Assembly (NCBI RefSeq): GCF_012034935.1
Contig: NZ_JAATEN010000009.1
Span: 155,935 to 219,934, forward strand
DNA: 64,000 nucleotides
Reading direction: 5' to 3'
Origin: Streptomyces zingiberis
Lineage (GTDB): Bacteria > Actinomycetota > Actinomycetes > Streptomycetales > Streptomycetaceae
Position 1 is the stretch's first letter, and every line of letters begins with the position of its first letter. The notes under the pieces are model-generated. The model was not told the origin of the DNA and ran no database searches. It saw nothing but the letters and a program-made list of their open reading frames with translations. Positions 52,443-61,089 of this stretch are shown piece after piece. A program made the translations under genes and the position numbers.

Positions 52443-53801
52443 ATGGCTGCTTCCCCGGCCCCTGCGCAGTCGGCCCAGGGCTCGCCCGAGCGGATGAGAG
52501 TCGCCGTCGGCTGTGGCGTGGGCGCGACCATCGAGACGTATGACTTCATCGGCTTCGGGACGGCCGCCGCGCTCTACTTCGGCGACGTGTTCTTCCCCGA
52601 CTCCGACCCGCTGTCCGCCACCCTGCTGTCCTTCGCCACGCTCGGCATCGGCTTCGCCGCCCGCCCGCTGGGCGGGATCATCGCCGGCCACCTCGGTGAC
52701 CGTGTCGGACGGAAGCCGGTGCTGGTCGGTTCGCTGCTGCTGATGGGCGTGGCGACCGTCCTGATCGGCTGTCTGCCGACCTACGAGATGGTCGGCGTGT
52801 GGGCGCCGGTGCTCCTGGTGGCCGTGCGTGTCGTCCAGGGACTCGCCTTCGGCGCCGAGTGGGGTGGCGCGATCCTGATGACCTTCGAGCACGCCCCGTG
52901 GCGGCAGCGAGGTCTCTACACCGGCATCACCCAGGCCGGGTTCCCGGTCGGTCTGCTCCTGGCCAACCTCGCCTTCCTCGTGAGCCGGAACACCCTGGAC
53001 GACTCCTGGGCCTGGCGCGTGCCTTTCCTGCTGAGTGCGGTCCTCATCGTGGTGGGCATCCTCATCAGGCTGAAGATCGACGAGTCGCCCCAGTTCGAGG
53101 AGTTGAAGGAAGCCGGCGAGGTCGCGAAGAACCCCCTGTGGGAGGTGGTCCGCGAGGACTGGCGCGGTCTGCTGCGCGCCTTCTGTCTGCGGATCGCCGA
53201 GACCGCGGGATACGCCGTGTCGGTCACCTTCGTCCTGTCGTACCTCAGTGACGGCAACGCGCCCGACGTCACCAGCGCGGTGAGCCTCACTGCCCTGGTC
53301 ACCGCCGCCGCCCTGGGTATCGCCGCCACCACCGGCTGGGGCCTTCTCTCGGACCGTGTCGGACGCCGGCCGGTGTACCTGCTCGGCTGCACCGTGACCC
53401 TGTTGTGGGGTGTGCCGCTCTTCCTGCTGGTCAACACCGCGACCGCCGCTCTTGTCCTGGTCGCCTTCGTCATCAGCTACACGATCTGCCAGAACTCGCT
53501 GGCCGGCGTCCAAGGGGCCTGGTTCTGTGAGCTGTTCGCCACCAGGACCCGCACCGCCGGAACCTCGCTCGCCTACCAGCTCTCCGCGGTCGTCTCCGGC
53601 TTCACACCCATGATCGCCACCGCCCTGTACTCCGTCGTCGGGTGGACCGGCCCGGCCCTCCTCTTCAGCTTCTACGGACTCCTCGGCCTCGTCGCCGCCC
53701 TGCTGACCCGGGAGACCTGGGGCACGGCCGAACGGCGGCAGGCCGACGCAACCGCGCGGGCCGCGGCGTCCACCGCCGTCCCCGCCACCCCACTCCACTG
53801 A
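52443..53801 (+). CDS. MFS transporter, MHS family
   Basis: Inner-membrane carrier of 452 residues with about 12 helices. The MHS marks are GCGVGATIETYDFIGFGTAAALYFGDVFFP, the helix 2-3 loop RPLGGIIAGHLGDRVGRKP and its repeat SDRVGRRPVYL. It likely imports the compound used by the following split transketolase and dehydrogenase (inference). ATG at 52443 follows AAGGAGG. It is the first gene of the operon, and the transketolase gene begins 25 bases after its stop. It is distinct from the MHS transporter at 9.8 kb. Confidence 0.9.
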   Translation: MAASPAPAQSAQGSPERMRVAVGCGVGATIETYDFIGFGTAAALYFGDVFFPDSDPLSATLLSFATLGIGFAARPLGGIIAGHLGDRVGRKPVLVGSLLLMGVATVLIGCLPTYEMVGVWAPVLLVAVRVVQGLAFGAEWGGAILMTFEHAPWRQRGLYTGITQAGFPVGLLLANLAFLVSRNTLDDSWAWRVPFLLSAVLIVVGILIRLKIDESPQFEELKEAGEVAKNPLWEVVREDWRGLLRAFCLRIAETAGYAVSVTFVLSYLSDGNAPDVTSAVSLTALVTAAALGIAATTGWGLLSDRVGRRPVYLLGCTVTLLWGVPLFLLVNTATAALVLVAFVISYTICQNSLAGVQGAWFCELFATRTRTAGTSLAYQLSAVVSGFTPMIATALYSVVGWTGPALLFSFYGLLGLVAALLTRETWGTAERRQADATARAAASTAVPATPLH

Positions 53802-53826
53802 CCCACCACCGAGAACAAGGAGCGAT

Positions 53827-54789
53827 GTGACCCCCACCCCGTCCACAACCCCCACCCTCGGCGGGCGGACCGGCCCCCCCCCGCCCCGGGCACAGCGCCT
53901 GCGAGCCCTGCACGAGTCCGCGTACCGCATCAGGCTGAACGCCTTGAACATGGCGGAAGTCCAGGGCCAGGGCTACATCGGGCAGGCGCTCGGCGTGGCC
54001 GACCTCCTCGCCGTCGTCTACCAGGACGTCCTCAACCACCGCCCCGACGACCCCGAGTGGCCCGAACGGGACCGGCTGCTGCTCTCGATCGGGCACTACG
54101 CGATCGCCCTGTACGCGGCCCTCGCCGAAGCCGGTGTCCTGGACGTGGCAGAACTCGAGACCTACGGAAGTGACGACTCGCGTCTGCCCATGTCAGGCAT
54201 GGCCTCCTACACCCCCGGCATGGAGATCTCCGGAGGCTCCCTCGGCCACGGCCTGGGCATCGCGACCGGCCTGGCGCTCGGACTGCGCCACCAGGGCAGC
54301 CCGGCCCGCGTGTACAACCTCCTCTCGGACGGTGAACTGGACGAGGGCTCCACCTGGGAGGCCGCCCTGGCCTGCGCCCACCACGGTCTGGACAACGTCA
54401 CCGCCATCGTCGACGTCAACGCCCTGCAGGCCGACGGACCGACGCAGGGCGTGCTGCGCACCGAGCCCGTCACGGCCAAGTGGGAGGCGTTCGGCTGGCA
54501 CGCGATCCGGGTCGACGGCAACGACGTCGACGCTCTCGTCACCGCCTTCGACGACCTGCGCGCCCACCGGGGATCTCCCACCGTGCTGGTCTGCGACACC
54601 CGGATCGGCCACGGGGTGCCGATGCTGGAGACCCGCGAGAAAGCGCACTTCATGCGGGTCGAGGAACACGAGTGGCAGATCGCCCGCGACCAGTTGGCCG
54701 AGCGCTTCCGCGCCGGGGAGGGCGAGGGGCCCACCGAGAGCCCGGATGGTGGGCCCTCCACGACCGCGGACAAGGAGCACACCGTATGA
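53827..54789 (+). CDS. Transketolase-like enzyme, N-terminal (TPP-binding) subunit
   Basis: Protein of 320 residues corresponding to the N-terminal half of transketolase. The TPP/metal site is visible as SDGELDEGSTWEAALACAHHGLDNVTAIVDVNALQADG, and GGSLGHGLGIATGLALG is the conserved glycine-rich loop. It needs the C-terminal subunit encoded next to make a complete active site. GTG at 53827 follows AAGGAG. Its stop overlaps the next start (ATGA). Split transketolases occur in specialised sugar pathways such as apulose-4-phosphate cleavage. The actual substrate is not shown by sequence. Confidence 0.9.
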   Translation: MTPTPSTTPTLGGRTGPPPPRAQRLRALHESAYRIRLNALNMAEVQGQGYIGQALGVADLLAVVYQDVLNHRPDDPEWPERDRLLLSIGHYAIALYAALAEAGVLDVAELETYGSDDSRLPMSGMASYTPGMEISGGSLGHGLGIATGLALGLRHQGSPARVYNLLSDGELDEGSTWEAALACAHHGLDNVTAIVDVNALQADGPTQGVLRTEPVTAKWEAFGWHAIRVDGNDVDALVTAFDDLRAHRGSPTVLVCDTRIGHGVPMLETREKAHFMRVEEHEWQIARDQLAERFRAGEGEGPTESPDGGPSTTADKEHTV

Positions 54790-55787
54790 ACACCGCCGGC
54801 GCCGCCGCGCCCACCCGCAGGCTGACCACCTCGGCGATGATTGCTTCCATCGCCGAGGAGGGGCAGCGCACCACCAAGGCACCCTTCGGACACGCCCTCG
54901 CCCGGCTCGCAGCGGAACGCCCCGAGATCGTCGGTCTCTCCGCGGACCTGGCCAAGTACACGGACATGCACGTCTTCCGTGAGGCGCATCCCGGGCGGTT
55001 CTTCCAGATGGGGATGGCGGAGCAGGTGATGCTCGGCGCGGCCGCCGGTCTCGCCGAGTCGGGACTGACCCCGTTCGCCTCCACCTACTCCGTCTTCGCC
55101 ACGCGGCGTGCCTACGACTTCCTGTGCCTGGACATCGCCGAGCCCGGTCTCAACGTCAACGTGATCGGCGCCCTGCCCGGTCTGACCACCGGTTACGGTC
55201 CCAGCCACCAGGCCACGGAGGATCTGGCGATCCTGCGCGCGATGCCCGGCCTGACGATCGTGGACCCGGCGGACTCGGTCGACATCGAGCAGGCGGTCCC
55301 CGTTCTGGCGTCCCATCCCGGTCCCACCTACACGCGGTTGCTGCGCGGCGCGGTGCCCACCGTGCTGGACGAGTACGACTACACCTTCCGGCTGGGACGC
55401 GCCGCCGAACTGCGCGGCGGGCGCGACGTGCTGTTCATCTCCACCGGCCTGATGACGGTCCGTGCGCTGTCGGCGGCCCGGGAGCTCGAACGGGACCGCG
55501 TCGACGTCGCGGTCCTGCACGTGCCGACCATCAAGCCCTTCGACCGCGACACCGTGCTGCGGGAGGCGGGCAAGGGACGCCTCGTCGTCACCCTGGAGAA
55601 CCACAGCGTCATCGGGGGCCTCGCCGAGTCCGTGGCCTCTGCTCTGGCCTTCGCCGGGGCCACGGCGCGGATTGTCCCTATCGGCCTTCCCGACGAATTC
55701 CTCGCCGCAGGCGCGCTGCCCACACTGCACGACCGGTACGGGCTGTCCGTGGAGGCGATCAAGGATCGCGTCCGCCGAGAGCTGTGA
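54786..55787 (+). CDS. Transketolase-like enzyme, C-terminal subunit
   Basis: Protein of 333 residues made of the pyrimidine-binding and C-terminal domains. TPP contact residues lie in FFQMGMAEQVMLGAAAGLAESGLTPFASTYSVFATRRAYDF. TGYGPSHQATEDLAILRAMPG and the C-terminal VVTLENHSVIGGLAESVASAL are also typical. The EQ in MAEQ supplies the glutamate that activates TPP. ATG at 54786 overlaps the N-subunit stop, ensuring equal production of both halves. Confidence 0.92.
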   Translation: MNTAGAAAPTRRLTTSAMIASIAEEGQRTTKAPFGHALARLAAERPEIVGLSADLAKYTDMHVFREAHPGRFFQMGMAEQVMLGAAAGLAESGLTPFASTYSVFATRRAYDFLCLDIAEPGLNVNVIGALPGLTTGYGPSHQATEDLAILRAMPGLTIVDPADSVDIEQAVPVLASHPGPTYTRLLRGAVPTVLDEYDYTFRLGRAAELRGGRDVLFISTGLMTVRALSAARELERDRVDVAVLHVPTIKPFDRDTVLREAGKGRLVVTLENHSVIGGLAESVASALAFAGATARIVPIGLPDEFLAAGALPTLHDRYGLSVEAIKDRVRREL

Positions 55788-55815
55788 ACCCGACCTTCCT
55801 CACCCAGGAGCCCGC

Positions 55816-56583
55816 ATGACCACCCAGCACACCCCCCGCACGGCCCTCGTCACCGGGGCCGGATCCCGCCGCGGGATCGGCCGCGCCGCCGCCCACGCGC
55901 TCGCCGCCGACGGGTATCACGTCGCGGTCCTGGACGTGGACAGGGAGGCTGCGGACGAGACCGCCCGTGAGGTCGCGGCCCGGCACGGGGTGCGGACGTT
56001 GGCCCTGGCTGCCGATGTCGCCGACGCCGGCGCCGTGGACGCGGCGATCACCGAGGCGGAAGCCGCGCTGCCCTCGATAGGTGCTCTCGTCAACAACGCG
56101 GGCATCACCTCTCCCGTCCCGTTCCTCGGCGTCACCCCCGGCGAATGGGACAAGATCTTCGACGTCAACGTCCGCGGCAGCTTCCTGGTCACCCAGCGGG
56201 TCGCGGCAGGCATGTCCGAGCGCGGCTTCGGCCGCATCGTGTTCCTCTCCTCGGTCTCGGCCGAGCGTGGGGGAGGAGTCTTCGGTGGGGTCGCCTACTC
56301 GGCGGCCAAGGCCGGGCTCCTCGGTTTCGCCCGGGCACTCGCCCGGGAACTTGGCCCTTCGGGGGTGACGGCGAACTGCGTGGCGCCCGGGTTGATCGAC
56401 ACCGACATCACCCAGGGCAAGCTGGACGACGCCCGTAAAGCAGCGATGACGGCGGAGATCCCCGTGCGCCGGATCGGCGGCGTCGAGGACGTGGCGGACG
56501 TCATCGCGTTCCTGGCACGGCCCGGCTCCGGTTACATCACCGGGGCCACCTACGACGTCAACGGCGGATCCCACATCCACTGA
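55816..56583 (+). CDS. SDR-family oxidoreductase, last gene of the transketolase operon
   Basis: NAD(P)-dependent dehydrogenase of 255 residues. The cofactor loop is TGAGSRRGIGRAAAHAL, followed by LVNNAGITSP, the catalytic Ser in VFLSSVSAERGG, and Tyr/Lys in AYSAAKAGLLGFARALARELG. FabG-like sugar alcohol or keto-sugar dehydrogenases have this form. ATG at 55816 lies 28 bases after the transketolase stop. Together with the transporter and split transketolase, it suggests import, oxidation and carbon-carbon cleavage of a polyol or sugar acid (inference). Confidence 0.9.
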   Translation: MTTQHTPRTALVTGAGSRRGIGRAAAHALAADGYHVAVLDVDREAADETAREVAARHGVRTLALAADVADAGAVDAAITEAEAALPSIGALVNNAGITSPVPFLGVTPGEWDKIFDVNVRGSFLVTQRVAAGMSERGFGRIVFLSSVSAERGGGVFGGVAYSAAKAGLLGFARALARELGPSGVTANCVAPGLIDTDITQGKLDDARKAAMTAEIPVRRIGGVEDVADVIAFLARPGSGYITGATYDVNGGSHIH

Positions 56584-56844
56584 GCTGACACGGGCGTGCA
56601 GCACCGCGGGACCGAGGTGAACGGCACAGTTGTTCCACGGGGAGCGGACCACCCGCGATGTGTGCGGGCGGCCCGCTCCCTTCCGGAGCGCCGTGCCGAT
56701 CACCCGTCCTCTCTCCTCGCGGGGGACGGGCGCCAGGCGGCATGATCAGAGCGTTCTCATCAGGGACCGGTGAGACCGCCCCGCTGCGCGCGGAGCCGGC
56801 CCGGAACACCAGGCCGCTCCGTGCACAGGACAGCAAGGAGCCCC

Positions 56845-57716
56845 GTGCCCGACGAACTCACCGGAGCCGCCGCACCGGTCATCCGGCTACGGCCGGACTT
56901 CCGCCCCACGGCGTTTCTCGCCCGCACCGAGAAGTCCCTGCTCATTGCTGGGGACTGTGAGGACGGGCCAGCCGTCGCGAAACTGCTGACCACCCCGGAA
57001 TCACGGTGGGCCGAGAAGTTCGGCACGGAGATCGACGCCTACCGGACCTTCGCCGCGGCGCCCCGCCGGTGCCGGTTCCCGCCTTCATCGCCGCCGACGA
57101 CCGGCACCACGTGCTGGTCGTCGAGCACGTCCGCGGCCATTCCCCGGCCCCGGGCCGCGACCGGTTCCCGCCACGAGCACTGGACCCCGCCCACGTCACC
57201 GGCATGCTGACGGCCATGACCGACCTCGGTCGATGGAATCCCCCCGCAGGGGCGTTCACCCGCAGCCTCGACCACCTCGCCCGTCTGGACCGGGACCATC
57301 ACCAAGGCCTGACCACCGCGCAGGAACACCAGGCGCTGACCGACCTGTTCCACCAGGCCGGCACCGTCCTCGTACCAGGGCACGGAGACCCCCTGCCGGC
57401 CAACTTCGTGGTCCGGCCCGGCGGACAGGTCACAGTGATCGACTGGGAGCACGCGGGACACTACCTCCCAGGTCACGACCTGGCGGTTCTGTGGATCGCC
57501 CTGGCCGCCACTCCGGAGGCCCGTCCACGGATCGAGGAACGGGTGGCCGCCGGATCCCCCTCGGTCCGCGCTGCCTTCACCCTGAACCGGGCCATGCTGC
57601 TCGTGCGAGAACTCCGCAGCCACCGAGTGGTGCCCCCATCCGCATGGCGGGACGAACGGGCGGCGGCCATCGACCGTGACTGGCGGGAGATACGCGATCT
57701 ACTGCGGGCGGGGTGA
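56845..57716 (+). pseudogene. Aminoglycoside-phosphotransferase-family gene with a frameshift
   Basis: From GTG at 56845 (AAGGAG just before) the frame reads PDELTGAAAPVIRL and continues to EIDAYRTFAAAP. It then leaves frame at the C-run near 57059-57062. The next frame continues as PPVPVPAFIAADDRHHVLVVEHV and carries the kinase core VPGHGDPLPANFV and VIDWEHAGHYLPGHDLAVLW. Adding one C in the run restores a 290-codon protein. It would phosphorylate a small hydroxylated compound. The break is either a true one-base deletion or a homopolymer sequencing error. Confidence 0.78.
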
Positions 57717-57903
57717 CGCCGGACCGGCTTCGCAGGCGGGAGCGGACACCGCTTGCCGACGAGTTGGGGCAGCACTCGTCGAACGGCGAGCCGCGGCATG
57801 CCGATGAGAGCTGACAACGCTCGGCGGGGGAGACGGTGTCTTTCCCCTGCCGTGTGGTGGCGTTGGGGTTGCTCTTCGGGATGCCCTCAGTGGTCTGCTG
57901 TGC

Positions 57904-58464
57904 TCACCGGTCGGCGTCCTGTCGCCGAAGGCCGTCGAGGATGACGTTCATCAGGGGCCGCGCCGTGGTTTTCCATTCCTTCCGTTCCAGACGGCTGAGG
58001 TAGCCGATGAGCAGGAGGACCCCGGGGGCGTCCACGTCCGTGCGGATGGAACCGGCCGTTTTCCCGGCATCCAGCAGGTGGGTGAGGGCGCCTTCGATGG
58101 GGTTGTGGCTCTGGACGACGAGGTCCTGCCACGCCGTTGGCTCGAGCGCTGCCAGAACGCCGCGTTTGATCTCGGCGTAGTCGATCACTTGGTCGAGCCA
58201 GTGACGCAGTGCTTCCACGGGCTGGTGTTCTGCCAGCAGAGCGGGGGCGGCGGTGACGAGTTCTTCGACGTCGCGCCGGTAGACCTCGGCGAGGAGCGCT
58301 TCGCGGTTGGGGAAGTTCCGGTAGAGCGTTCCCTGTCCCACCCCGGCCCGTTTGGCGATCTCGTTGAGGTGGACGTGGGGGGACTCGGCGAGGGCCGCGC
58401 GGGCGGCCTCCACGATGCGGGTCCGGTTCCGCGCCGCATCCGGACGGCGTGCCGGCGCGCTCAT
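57904..58464 (-). CDS. TetR-family transcriptional regulator
   Basis: Regulator of 186 residues. The helix-turn-helix reads RIVEAARAALAESPHVHLNEIAKRAGVGQGTLYRNFPNREALLAEVY-type sequence, followed by the helical ligand domain of the SBP56/AcrR-like group with YLSRLERKEWKTTARPLMNVILDGL. ATG at 58464 has AGGAG six bases upstream; longer in-frame starts (58488, 58533) are less supported. It is divergent from an SDR gene, and two 12-bp palindromes lie between them. Confidence 0.9.
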   Translation of the reverse strand: MSAPARRPDAARNRTRIVEAARAALAESPHVHLNEIAKRAGVGQGTLYRNFPNREALLAEVYRRDVEELVTAAPALLAEHQPVEALRHWLDQVIDYAEIKRGVLAALEPTAWQDLVVQSHNPIEGALTHLLDAGKTAGSIRTDVDAPGVLLLIGYLSRLERKEWKTTARPLMNVILDGLRRQDADR

Positions 58465-58495
58465 GGGCATCTCCTGATGTTCCGTCATCACAAGT

Positions 58496-58539
58496 GGACG
58501 CGTGTCCGGTAAGGTGAAGCGCGCACCGGACACGTGTCC
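58496..58539. promoter_or_regulatory. Two TetR operator palindromes
   Basis: GGACGCGTGTCC (58496-58507, one mismatch) and GGACACGTGTCC (58528-58539, perfect) lie 32 bp apart between the divergent TetR and SDR genes. The second is 20 bases before the SDR start, so bound TetR would block both promoters. This is the most convincing operator in the window. Confidence 0.75.
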
Positions 58540-58558
58540 ATTTTACTTGGAGGCAGCA

Positions 58559-59302
58559 GTGCTCTCTCTTCACGGCAAGATCGTCGCCATCACCGGAGCG
58601 AGCGGCGGCATCGGGGAAGCAACCGCCCGCCTGCTCGCCCGGCACGGCGCCGCGGTCGTCCTCGCGGCCCGCCGGAGCGAGCGCATCGACGCCATAGCGC
58701 AGGACATCCGGGAGGAGGGGGGCCGTGCCGCCACGTGCGTCGTCGATGTCACCAAGGCCGAAGACCTGCAGCGCCTGGTCTCCGCCACCCTCGACGAGTA
58801 CGGGCGTATCGATGTGCTGGTGAACAACGCCGGCATCGCCCCGATCAGCCCGCTGGCCGACCTCGACACCGAAGGCTGGTCGGCCATGATCGATGTCAAC
58901 CTTCGCGGCATGCTCAACGGCGTCGCGGCCGCCCTGCCCGTCTTCCGCGAGCAGGGAGCGGGCCACCTGGTGAGCATCGTCTCGGTGGCCGGCCTGTACG
59001 GCGCGTCCCCCACGATGGCTGTCTACGCCGCGACCAAGAACGCGGTCCGCACCATCCACGAGGGGCTGCGCAGGGAGTCCACCGACGGGGTGGTGCGCAC
59101 GACAGCCATCTCGCCGGGATACATCCGCACCGATCTCGCCGACTCCATGGCAGACCCCCGTATCCGCGAGCAGACACGCAAGTACATGGACGTGGCCGGC
59201 ATCGCGCCGGCCGCGGTCGCCCGCGCGGTGGCCTTCGCCCTCGAGCAACCCGGTGACGTCGAGATCGGCGAGATCAACGTTCGCCCCACAATCCAGGCAT
59301 GA
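58559..59302 (+). CDS. SDR-family oxidoreductase under TetR control
   Basis: NAD(P)-dependent enzyme of 247 residues with VAITGASGGIGEATARLLARHG, NNAGIAPISPLAD, Ser in LVSIVSVAGLYG, and Tyr/Lys in VYAATKNAVRTIHEGLR. The end EIGEINVRPTIQA is typical of the YdfG/serine-dehydrogenase-like group. GTG at 58559 follows TTGGAGG. Enzymes of this kind under TetR control often reduce reactive carbonyls or quinones. Substrate unknown. Confidence 0.9.
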   Translation: MLSLHGKIVAITGASGGIGEATARLLARHGAAVVLAARRSERIDAIAQDIREEGGRAATCVVDVTKAEDLQRLVSATLDEYGRIDVLVNNAGIAPISPLADLDTEGWSAMIDVNLRGMLNGVAAALPVFREQGAGHLVSIVSVAGLYGASPTMAVYAATKNAVRTIHEGLRRESTDGVVRTTAISPGYIRTDLADSMADPRIREQTRKYMDVAGIAPAAVARAVAFALEQPGDVEIGEINVRPTIQA

Positions 59303-59913
59303 CACCTGCCATCCGAGCTCCCCGAGCCCGTACCCGGACGGCCACACCAGACCAGCACCGTCACCACCGCGGTGCCGATTTCAGCGTCCCTCGAAGATGT
59401 CCGCACAAGAAGATCCCCGGCCGCAGCAGCTCAGCCCCCTCTACGGTTCAATTTCCCATATCCCAGCTCATCGATGCGCAAAACGATCGATCGGCCGTAT
59501 CAGGTGATGGTCTTGGTCAGCGCCTTCCCGTCCGCTGTCTCGACCATGTCATCGACGAGCTTGGTGCCGAGGAGGTTCCATGCCGGTGTGGGGTTGTGCC
59601 GCATGGCAGCTGAGGCGATCTCAGGTTCGAGGGAAGCCCAAGAGGCTCAGGCACCCCCAACAATATGACAGCGCCTTACCGCCCTTCCCGGCAGTGATGA
59701 TCTGGTTCAGCCACGCCGGGCTCCCTTCGAACACCAGGAGACAAAATCCAACTGCATTGATCGGCATTCCATTTATGGCTCGAGGGTGCCGGGTTTTGTA
59801 TGAGGGCGGGGAGTGGGGGCCTCTGGACAGGGGTGGACCGGAGGTTCATTCTTGGGGGGTAGGTGCCGTATCCCGTAGCGGGTTGCTGTAGTCCGTACCG
59901 GAAGGTGGCGCTG
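59303..59913. other. 611-base AT-richer gap
   Basis: Apart from the minus-strand fragment at 59500-59646, no gene is supported. The GTGCCGTATCCCGTAG and GTCCGTACCGG sequence near 59863-59900 precedes the oxidoreductase gene and may hold its promoter. Confidence 0.45.
59500..59646 (-). pseudogene. Possible protein fragment
   Basis: A minus-strand frame closed by TGA at both ends reads LEPEIASAAMRHNPTPAWNL and continues VDDMVETADGKALTKTIT. Its composition is protein-like, but there is no ribosome site, and the frame is cut by a stop just upstream (59647-59649). It could be the C-terminal remnant of a lost gene or a 34-residue peptide from ATG at 59604. Confidence 0.25.
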
Positions 59914-60963
59914 GTGAAGTTCAGTTACGCCATGCTCCCTGACTATCCTCTGGCCGAGTCTTTGGTGTCTGTCCAGCTCGCTGACGAACTCGGTTTCCAT
60001 GCGTGTTATGCCGCTGACGAGACCTGGCACAAGGATCTGTGGCTTCTCTTCGCGGCGGCGGCTGGTCGTACCAGCCGGATCCGCCTCGGTCCGAGTGTCT
60101 CCCCTGTGACGCTGCGCGAGCCGACGCTGATCGCCCAGGCCCTGGCCACGCTTGACGAACTGTCCGGGGGACGCGCCGAAGGTGTCGTGTCCAGCGGTAA
60201 CTTCGGCCTGCTGGCGCAGTATCGCATCGACTGGGCCCATACCAGGCCGCTGTCGCGAGTCAAGGAAGCCTTGCAGGTGATGCGCACGTTCCTCGATGAG
60301 GGCGCCATCACGCATGACGGAGAGTTCTACTCCTACGATGGCCTGTTCACGTTCGCCCGGCCGGTGCAGAGCCGGTTGCCCTTGAAGCTCGGTGCGATGC
60401 GGGGGCCGAAGTCCTTCGAGGCGGCCGGCGAGCTGTCGGACGGCTGCCACCATGCCCTGAGCTACACCCGTGAGGCCTACGACTACGCCGTGCGGCACAT
60501 CCGCAGGGGTGCGGAGCGTGCGGGCAAGGACTGGCGTTCGTTGGACATCGGGGCCTGGGTGGTCTTCGCGACCGGTCCCGACTCGGTGGTCGCCAAGGAG
60601 GCGGCGCGCAGCATGGTCGGCATCTACGCGTCTTCCATGCCCGAGGAGCAACTGCGCCGCAACGGCGTGGACCCGGCGGAGCTGAAGCCGGTCATCGACG
60701 CGGTCAACGCCGGCAACCTGGCGCGCGGCATCGACATGACCACCCCGGAGATCGCCGAGCGTCTCTCCATCGCGGGTACGCCGGAGGAATGCCTGGAGAG
60801 GATCGGGCGGGACATCGCCCCCAGCGGTGTGAACCACATGATCTGCGCGATCACCGACCGCACCCTGGTCAAGGCGTTCACGGGCCGTGACCTCCCGGAG
60901 GCGGCCGACGTAAACACCCAGCTCCGCCTCATCCACGAGCGGATCATGCCGGCGTTCGCCTGA
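59914..60963 (+). CDS. LLM-class (F420-dependent type) flavin oxidoreductase
   Basis: TIM-barrel oxidoreductase of 349 residues. It begins FSYAMLPDYPLAESLVSVQLADELGFHACYAADE. TSRIRLGPSVSPVTLREPTLIAQALATLDELSGGRAEGVVSSG-type sequence and the late GTPEECLERIGRDIA are typical of F420-dependent luciferase-like enzymes (methylenetetrahydromethanopterin-reductase group). It reduces or oxidises an unknown substrate using F420 or FMN. GTG at 59914 follows GGAAGG; an earlier GTG at 59905 is possible. It is the last gene before the terminal helicase and is convergent with it. Confidence 0.88.
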   Translation: MKFSYAMLPDYPLAESLVSVQLADELGFHACYAADETWHKDLWLLFAAAAGRTSRIRLGPSVSPVTLREPTLIAQALATLDELSGGRAEGVVSSGNFGLLAQYRIDWAHTRPLSRVKEALQVMRTFLDEGAITHDGEFYSYDGLFTFARPVQSRLPLKLGAMRGPKSFEAAGELSDGCHHALSYTREAYDYAVRHIRRGAERAGKDWRSLDIGAWVVFATGPDSVVAKEAARSMVGIYASSMPEEQLRRNGVDPAELKPVIDAVNAGNLARGIDMTTPEIAERLSIAGTPEECLERIGRDIAPSGVNHMICAITDRTLVKAFTGRDLPEAADVNTQLRLIHERIMPAFA

Positions 60964-61089
60964 AGCGCGACGATCAGCACGATCGGAGTCAAACGATCGG
61001 TGTTGTTCAAGGAGAACACGTCGACGACAGCGGGGCTGCGGCCGAGTCCGCCAACGCTGCCGAGCGGCAGCCGGTGCAGGGGGCGGGCG

